DNA of 38,300 bases from an uncultured Prevotellaceae bacterium (lineage in GTDB: Bacteria > Bacteroidota > Bacteroidia > Bacteroidales > Bacteroidaceae). Of the stretch, positions 33,913 through 38,300 are shown in pieces (the stretch's first letter is position 1; each line of letters opens with the position of its first letter). The translations under genes and the position numbers were made by a program. The notes beneath the pieces were generated by a model, which was given only the letters and a program-made list of their open reading frames with translations, did no database searches and was not told the DNA's origin. The stretch spans positions 1-38,300 of the forward strand of contig ONFA01000021.1 in the NCBI GenBank assembly GCA_900316975.1, in the 5' to 3' direction.

Positions 33913-34081
33913 ACCCGAATCGGCCATTAGCGTTTTGATGATGACAACTTTTATTTTTGAGCAGATGTTTTCGCCGCTTTGAAGGCGCAATGGGGTTCCA
34001 TTGTAACTGAAAAGTGGTGAAGCAGATGACAAAAAGAAAGTTTTTCAGCGCATAAACAGTCTAATGACCGATTCGGGTTTA
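33911..34081. repeat. 170-base element with 19-base terminal inverted repeats
   Basis: AACCCGAATCGGCCATTAG at 33912-33930 and CTAATGACCGATTCGGGTT at 34061-34079 are complements with one mismatch. Inside are CAATGG-GGTT-CCATTG and CGCC..GGCG hairpins and a repeated AGCAGATG. It is non-coding. Size and termini look like a miniature transposable element, but no target-site duplication is obvious and only one copy is in the window. The remainder to 34200 holds nothing recognisable. Confidence 0.55.
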
Positions 34082-34213
34082 CCCCTATCCGCAATTACAA
34101 TGGTGCGCTGTCGAACATGCTACAAGCAGCAACAACATGCACATCATCAACAGAAAAAACAATTTATTCTTCATATTTTTTTAGTTTATTAACACAGTGT
34201 GTAGAATTTTTTG

Positions 34214-34221
34214 TACCTTTG
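34214..34221 (+). promoter_or_regulatory. Promoter -7 box for mscL
   Basis: TACCTTTG, 75 bases before the mscL ATG. No clear -33 partner is seen. Confidence 0.55.
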
Positions 34222-34296
34222 CAACGAGAACATCCACCTTCTCGTATCATTTATAACGATACTTTTCAACATTTTATTATATAAAAATCAAAGACT

Positions 34297-34755
34297 ATGG
34301 CAAAATTTATTGAAGAATTTAAGGAATTTGCCTTCAAGGGCAATGTGATGGACATGGCAGTCGGTGTCATCATCGGCGGTGCATTCGGCAAGATTGTATC
34401 CTCCATCGTAGGCGACCTCATCATGCCACTCGTGGCTGCAGCATGGAGCGTGAACGTGGCAGACCTGAAGATTGAACTCAAGCCCGGTGTGCCCGAAGTG
34501 CTGAACGAGGCAGGCGAAGTGGTGACCGAAGCCATCGAACCCGTCACTTGGAACTACGGCGCATTCTGCCAGAACGTGCTCGACTTCTTCATCATCGCCA
34601 TCTGCCTCTTCTTCATCGTGAAGGCCATCGCCAAGGCATCTGCCCTCCGCAAGAAGAAGGAAGCCGAAGAGGCTGCCGCCGCTCCAGAACCAGAGCCAAC
34701 AAAGGAAGAAGTGCTCCTCACCGAAATCCGCGACCTCTTGAAGGAGAAGAAGTAA
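34297..34755 (+). CDS. mscL: Large-conductance mechanosensitive channel
   Basis: Inner-membrane channel that opens under osmotic downshock. The 152-residue protein has the amphipathic N-terminus, TM1 with GNVMDMAVGVIIGGAFGKIV (the Gly/Ala-rich pore helix), a periplasmic loop of about 40 residues, TM2 (NVLDFFIIAICLFFIVKAI) and a charged C-terminal helix (EVLLTEIRDLLKEKK). Length is normal. It is monocistronic, with a strong terminator shared with the convergent res gene. Confidence 0.96.
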   Translation: MAKFIEEFKEFAFKGNVMDMAVGVIIGGAFGKIVSSIVGDLIMPLVAAAWSVNVADLKIELKPGVPEVLNEAGEVVTEAIEPVTWNYGAFCQNVLDFFIIAICLFFIVKAIAKASALRKKKEAEEAAAAPEPEPTKEEVLLTEIRDLLKEKK

Positions 34756-34775
34756 AAACAAACCATCATTCTCAA

Positions 34776-34815
34776 AAATGCCGACTCTACGTATTATGAT
34801 GTAGAGTCGGCATTT
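34776..34815. terminator. Bidirectional terminator between mscL and res
   Basis: Perfect 15-base arms AAATGCCGACTCTAC (34776-34790) and GTAGAGTCGGCATTT (34801-34815) around a 10-base loop. It is flanked by A-rich sequence on one side and T-rich on the other, so it serves both convergent genes. Confidence 0.88.
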
Positions 34816-34877
34816 ATTATAATCTTTCAAACCACTGTGGCATCATTCTCCTCATACATCAACTCTCCCATGCCTAC

Positions 34878-37262
34878 CTAAACCAACAAGTCGTCCAGCA
34901 ACCTCCATCCATCGGTGTTCATCGGATTGCATGTATATGTGTCAGCATTGTTAGCATACCACTTTCCATTGGCAAATCGGACAATGCCACCCACATAGCG
35001 CTGTTCACGAACAAGACTATTCAGTTTCTTGATGCGACGTTGCAATTCCTCTGCCTTATCCTTGGTATCTTGCGAAACTGCCGTAATGCCTCCTTTAGTA
35101 TCGAAGATGCCAATGGTACCATTGGTGAAACGCACAATCCAGTCAGGATAAAACAAGGAGAGTTCCCCTGTTTGGCTTTCCGTATAACGGATAGACAGAT
35201 AGTCCTTTCCGCTGTCCCCATTCTTCAACCACCAATCCACTTCGGGTAGTGCATCAAGATACTGTGCAAAGGCCCATTCTGTATTTCTTCCATTATACTC
35301 TTTACGAATATAGAAAGGTGCAAGAAGGCACCGTTGCATCTCATGCGCTTCATAGTCATCTGTATAAGCATACGTTTCCAGCACCTTGAAGGTTTCTGTT
35401 TCTGATTGCAAAGCCTTTTCCCTTTTCTCCTTCAACTGTGCCAACAGATTGGGACGATATGACTTCAGCGTTTGTGTCAATGCCGCACGTAAAGCACTGT
35501 CTGCACCTTTCAGAATGTCATTGATAAAGATGCGATAGCACTCATCATCACTGTATTCGGTGAAAGTCTTCTTCATCCACATCCGCAATGCAGATTTCAT
35601 CGGACTCCACGAACGAGCGATATTGCTCACTTTTGCCTCTTCGTCATCTTGTTCACGCAATAGTTGAGCGCACAGAAGTGTGAAAGTCTTCTCCACATCG
35701 TTGCGACTCGCTTCCACCTGTACATCAACCCCATTCATGGTTAATTGTGTCTGCAGTTGGTCAATGTTGTCAATTTTAGCGTTGACAATGATTTCATTCC
35801 TGAGTTTCACATTGGGGAAGAAGCGTTTTTCCTGAAATTTCAGCATCCTCTTCTCCATGATGTCATCAATGTCCAAACAGAAATAGTCGTTAAACGACTG
35901 CCGCAGATGACGTTGAAACTCATCTGTTCGTCCCAGGTCGCCGTAGTCGATGCGCGGAATGTATTCCGTCTTCAACTGCTGGTCAAGCACAAACTCTTTC
36001 CCTTTCTGGTTCTTTGCCACCAGCAGTTTGGGCTTGTTCATCTCTTTTCCATAATCCGCATGGGCCACTTCGTTGCGTTTGTAGTTGGTATAAATGTAGC
36101 CTGTACGGAAAATCTCACATCCCTGTTTGCCTCTCATGGGCACTCGCATGATGCGTCCGATTGTCTGCGTATGGAAGATGGCAGACTTAATCTCTCTGAA
36201 CATCACCAGCACCTGTGCTCTCGGACAGTCCCACCCTGTACCTGCAGCCATCTTGAACAACAAATAATCGTAAGGGCTATCATCGCGTTCCAACCCTTCA
36301 GGTTTCTTCTTTTGGTCAAACCAAGAGGCGATGCGTTCCCGCTTCACTCCTTTCGATTGCAGGAACTCCAGCACTTTTTCTTCTTTGGTCGGCACTCCTT
36401 GTGCTTTGTAGTCAGCATCATCGTTAGGTAACTGCACCAATACAAGCGGATTCACATCAATGCCAAAACTCTCCAGTTGTGCTTTCAACTCCTCACGCTT
36501 ATCCATTGCCATCTGCATCAGCGCATCGTCAAAGTCCAAACCTTGATTCTTCCGCACATCCTCATCTGTCTGGCACACAATCTGTTCCTTAATCATACCT
36601 GCATCTATCACGTCCTGTCTTTCCACTTCCACGAAGCCAGCCCTTCCGTTCTTCACATCTGAAAAACTTGGCTCACTTTCGGGAGTGGCAGACACCTTCA
36701 CGATGATGCGCGGATTCATAGGCACAATCACATCACGCATAGAGGCAAAAGTCACATTCTTGTGGCTTTCATCGATAATCAGCACAATTTCTCTCCCCTC
36801 TGCATGGGTCATCTCTATCACATCTTCATAATAGAACCCTTGCTCCTTGCGCAAACGCTCATCATCGGGACGACGGTTCACACGGTCTTCAGCCTTGCGA
36901 GACACCAACTTCTGCCAGTTCAGGAACAACACGTCCTTGGTGTGTAACGCTCCTTTATTAAAGTCGTTGATAGTCAATAGCCCCCCTGGCACATTAGGAT
37001 AGAAGTAATCCATGAACTTATCACGACTCTGCATGGCCAAATCGTCCGAGAAAGTAATCCAAACGAAAGCCACGTCTTGCTGCCAGTCAGGTTGGTTGCC
37101 CAGTTCTGTGATAAACTTTTCCGTCATGTAAGTCTTACCGCTACCCGTAGGAGCCTTGAACGTCAGTTCCAACATCGGGTTACCGTTTTTCCACAATCTC
37201 TTGAAACTCTCCAGAAGTTCTTCCACAGCCTTTTCCTGAAATGCTATTTTTTCCATATTCAA
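34878..37262 (-). CDS. res: Type III restriction enzyme Res subunit (helicase-nuclease)
   Basis: A 794-residue superfamily 2 translocase-nuclease. Helicase motifs are FKAPTGSGKT (Walker A, 37-44), LIIDESHKNV (motif II, Asp164-Glu-Ser-His), KVSATPESEP (motif III, about 199-208) and a motif V/VI region around TGWDCPRAQVLVMF and TQTIGRIMRVP. The C-terminal PD-(D/E)XK nuclease has YPDWIV with Asp707 and GIFDTKGG with Asp721-Thr-Lys723. Type III Res cuts only in complex with Mod. It follows the mod fragment by 6 bases on the same strand. The sequence looks intact, but its Mod partner is truncated here, so restriction may be inactive unless another Mod supplies it. Confidence 0.9.
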   Translation of the reverse strand: MNMEKIAFQEKAVEELLESFKRLWKNGNPMLELTFKAPTGSGKTYMTEKFITELGNQPDWQQDVAFVWITFSDDLAMQSRDKFMDYFYPNVPGGLLTINDFNKGALHTKDVLFLNWQKLVSRKAEDRVNRRPDDERLRKEQGFYYEDVIEMTHAEGREIVLIIDESHKNVTFASMRDVIVPMNPRIIVKVSATPESEPSFSDVKNGRAGFVEVERQDVIDAGMIKEQIVCQTDEDVRKNQGLDFDDALMQMAMDKREELKAQLESFGIDVNPLVLVQLPNDDADYKAQGVPTKEEKVLEFLQSKGVKRERIASWFDQKKKPEGLERDDSPYDYLLFKMAAGTGWDCPRAQVLVMFREIKSAIFHTQTIGRIMRVPMRGKQGCEIFRTGYIYTNYKRNEVAHADYGKEMNKPKLLVAKNQKGKEFVLDQQLKTEYIPRIDYGDLGRTDEFQRHLRQSFNDYFCLDIDDIMEKRMLKFQEKRFFPNVKLRNEIIVNAKIDNIDQLQTQLTMNGVDVQVEASRNDVEKTFTLLCAQLLREQDDEEAKVSNIARSWSPMKSALRMWMKKTFTEYSDDECYRIFINDILKGADSALRAALTQTLKSYRPNLLAQLKEKREKALQSETETFKVLETYAYTDDYEAHEMQRCLLAPFYIRKEYNGRNTEWAFAQYLDALPEVDWWLKNGDSGKDYLSIRYTESQTGELSLFYPDWIVRFTNGTIGIFDTKGGITAVSQDTKDKAEELQRRIKKLNSLVREQRYVGGIVRFANGKWYANNADTYTCNPMNTDGWRLLDDLLV

Positions 37263-37268
37263 GTCCTC

Positions 37269-38189
37269 CTACTGATTCAAAGATTTGTAAATATCCAAGA
37301 TGGGCTGAGGAATGCTTTTCACCGTCACGTCTTTCATCATCTCAAAGTCACTTCTGAACTCATCTGCCGTTCCCCAACTGAAAACATAGACTGTACGTTT
37401 GCCCCCGATGCTTTCCACTTCTTTCAGAAACTCATCATACGCTGCACCATCTTCCTGAAAGTAGATGGCAGTCGAGTGTCCCTTCTCGTCAGAGTAAATC
37501 TGATAAAAGTCCGTACTCTTTTGTTCATACAACGTGTTTTCTGCCAAAGCCAACAAACACCCTGCCTTTTTCGACAAGGTCAGTTTGTCCTCATCCGTCG
37601 CTTCCTTGGGCTTGTTCTTGCCAACAAAGGCTGTACGGTAGTATTTGAGAGAGTTACCAAGACCTTCCACATGGTTACCTTTGCTGTCAGTGTAGCCATT
37701 CATCACTCGCTTGTTCCTTTCGTAAGTAACCTTCGTACAGATGTTTGCTTCGTTGATTTGGCAAAGAATGCATTGATGGTAATTTTCATCAGCATTCAGT
37801 TGAATTATTGCATCAAGAGTTGTTCCACTTCCTGCAAAAAAGTCAAGTACAACAATATCATTCTTAGCCCAAAATCCCATCTTTGTTAAGAATTTCACGA
37901 GTGAGGTTGGCTTTGCATATTCAAAGTTACCATTAAATCCCAACTCTTTCAATTCTTTATTAGCGGTCTCATTCGTCCCCACTCCAACCTCAGAATCAAT
38001 TATATTTGATGGGACTTTTGTTGCTTTTGTGGATTTTTGATACCTTATAGAAAACTGAGAACTCTTTATTATAAAGAATGTACCATTTGCCACCTCCTCT
38101 TCAAGATTGGTTTGTTGCCACTTAAAATGTGCTTGTGCTCTAAAACTATTTTTATTTAGCCCTCTTTCGACAATAACATCATCTAACAA
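37269..38189 (-). pseudogene. mod: 5'-truncated type III DNA methyltransferase (mod)
   Basis: The frame encodes about 306 residues of the C-terminal half of a beta-class adenine methyltransferase. It has FEYAKPTSLVKFL, then motif I VLDFFAGSGTT (SAM binding), then ILCQINEANICTKVTYERNKR and a C-terminal region conserved in Bacteroidetes Mod proteins. The N-terminal half is absent, including the catalytic DPPY motif that precedes motif I in this class and the target-recognition domain. No ATG is in frame; 38189 is a TTG, and the frame stays open to a stop at 38280-38282. A hairpin and a promoter pointing the other way lie directly upstream, so no remote 5' exon joins on. It is likely a remnant or a silent recombination cassette. 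Confidence 0.75.
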
Positions 38190-38243
38190 GTTTATTTTCT
38201 TATATTGCTGTCCGCTAAAAGATTTTAGTATGAAATAAAAATT

Positions 38244-38288
38244 AGGCTGAAGCCCTCGCTTGGGTTTCAGCCTTTTTTGTTACCTTTG
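38244..38288 (+). promoter_or_regulatory. Terminator hairpin overlapping a rightward promoter at the window edge
   Basis: AGGCTGAA-GCCC pairs with GGGT-TTCAGCCT (38244-38273), followed by TTTTTT on the + strand. TACCTTTG at 38281-38288, with TTG 18 bases upstream (38260-38262), is a plausible promoter for a + gene starting beyond the window. The palindrome CTAAAAGATTTTAG lies just left of it. Confidence 0.5.
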
Positions 38289-38300
38289 TTTTTACCACAA

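Noticed and set aside
34288..34830. 180-codon frame opposite mscL
   Set aside because: Antisense shadow; it spans the terminator hairpin and lacks family features.

Overview
The window looks like a chromosome segment from a Bacteroidales bacterium, most likely Prevotella or a close relative. The basis is the gene content (type III 3-phosphoglycerate dehydrogenase with a Lys catalytic position, BspA-like repeat protein, MORN protein, YhcH, Res/Mod pair), starts that mostly lack Shine-Dalgarno sequences, and repeated TAnnTTTG -7 promoter boxes, several with a TTTG -33 element about 19-20 bases upstream. No rRNA, tRNA, transposase or CRISPR array was recognised.

Left part (1-17 kb), mostly housekeeping. 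queH (queuosine synthesis) is on the + strand. A minus-strand operon-like run follows: inositol-phosphatase family protein, YhcH, glycogen branching enzyme, a membrane protein and a MATE transporter, the last three overlapping by 4 bases. Next come a MORN-repeat secreted protein, then yigZ, a DUF1015 protein, serA and serC (serine synthesis), then corA and uxaB, and a divergent TMEM43-like membrane protein.

Middle (17-23 kb), surface and accessory genes. There are two overlapping paralogous lipoproteins, a secreted protein with a FecR-like part and a BspA-like part, and a metallophosphoesterase/metallo-beta-lactamase pair. Long intergenic gaps are filled with palindromic repeats.

Accessory island (23-29 kb), the most interesting part. 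It is AT-rich for most of its length. It holds a small DNA polymerase III alpha-like protein without catalytic Asp residues, two different PD-(D/E)XK nuclease-like proteins, a WYL regulator, a small unknown protein and an AAA+ ATPase. Three near-identical elements of about 85 bases lie upstream of three of its transcription units, always in the same orientation to the downstream gene. Each joins a terminator hairpin (decayed in the divergent copy) to repeated decamers and a conserved TCGTATAATA. This looks like a co-regulated defence-type system. Defence is an inference from architecture; the shared element is directly visible.

Right part (29-38.3 kb). After a pseudogene scrap and tandem repeats come cdd, an ABC-F ATPase with a degenerate second ATPase domain, gapA, mscL, and a type III restriction locus. 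In that locus res is intact but mod lacks its 5' half within the window.
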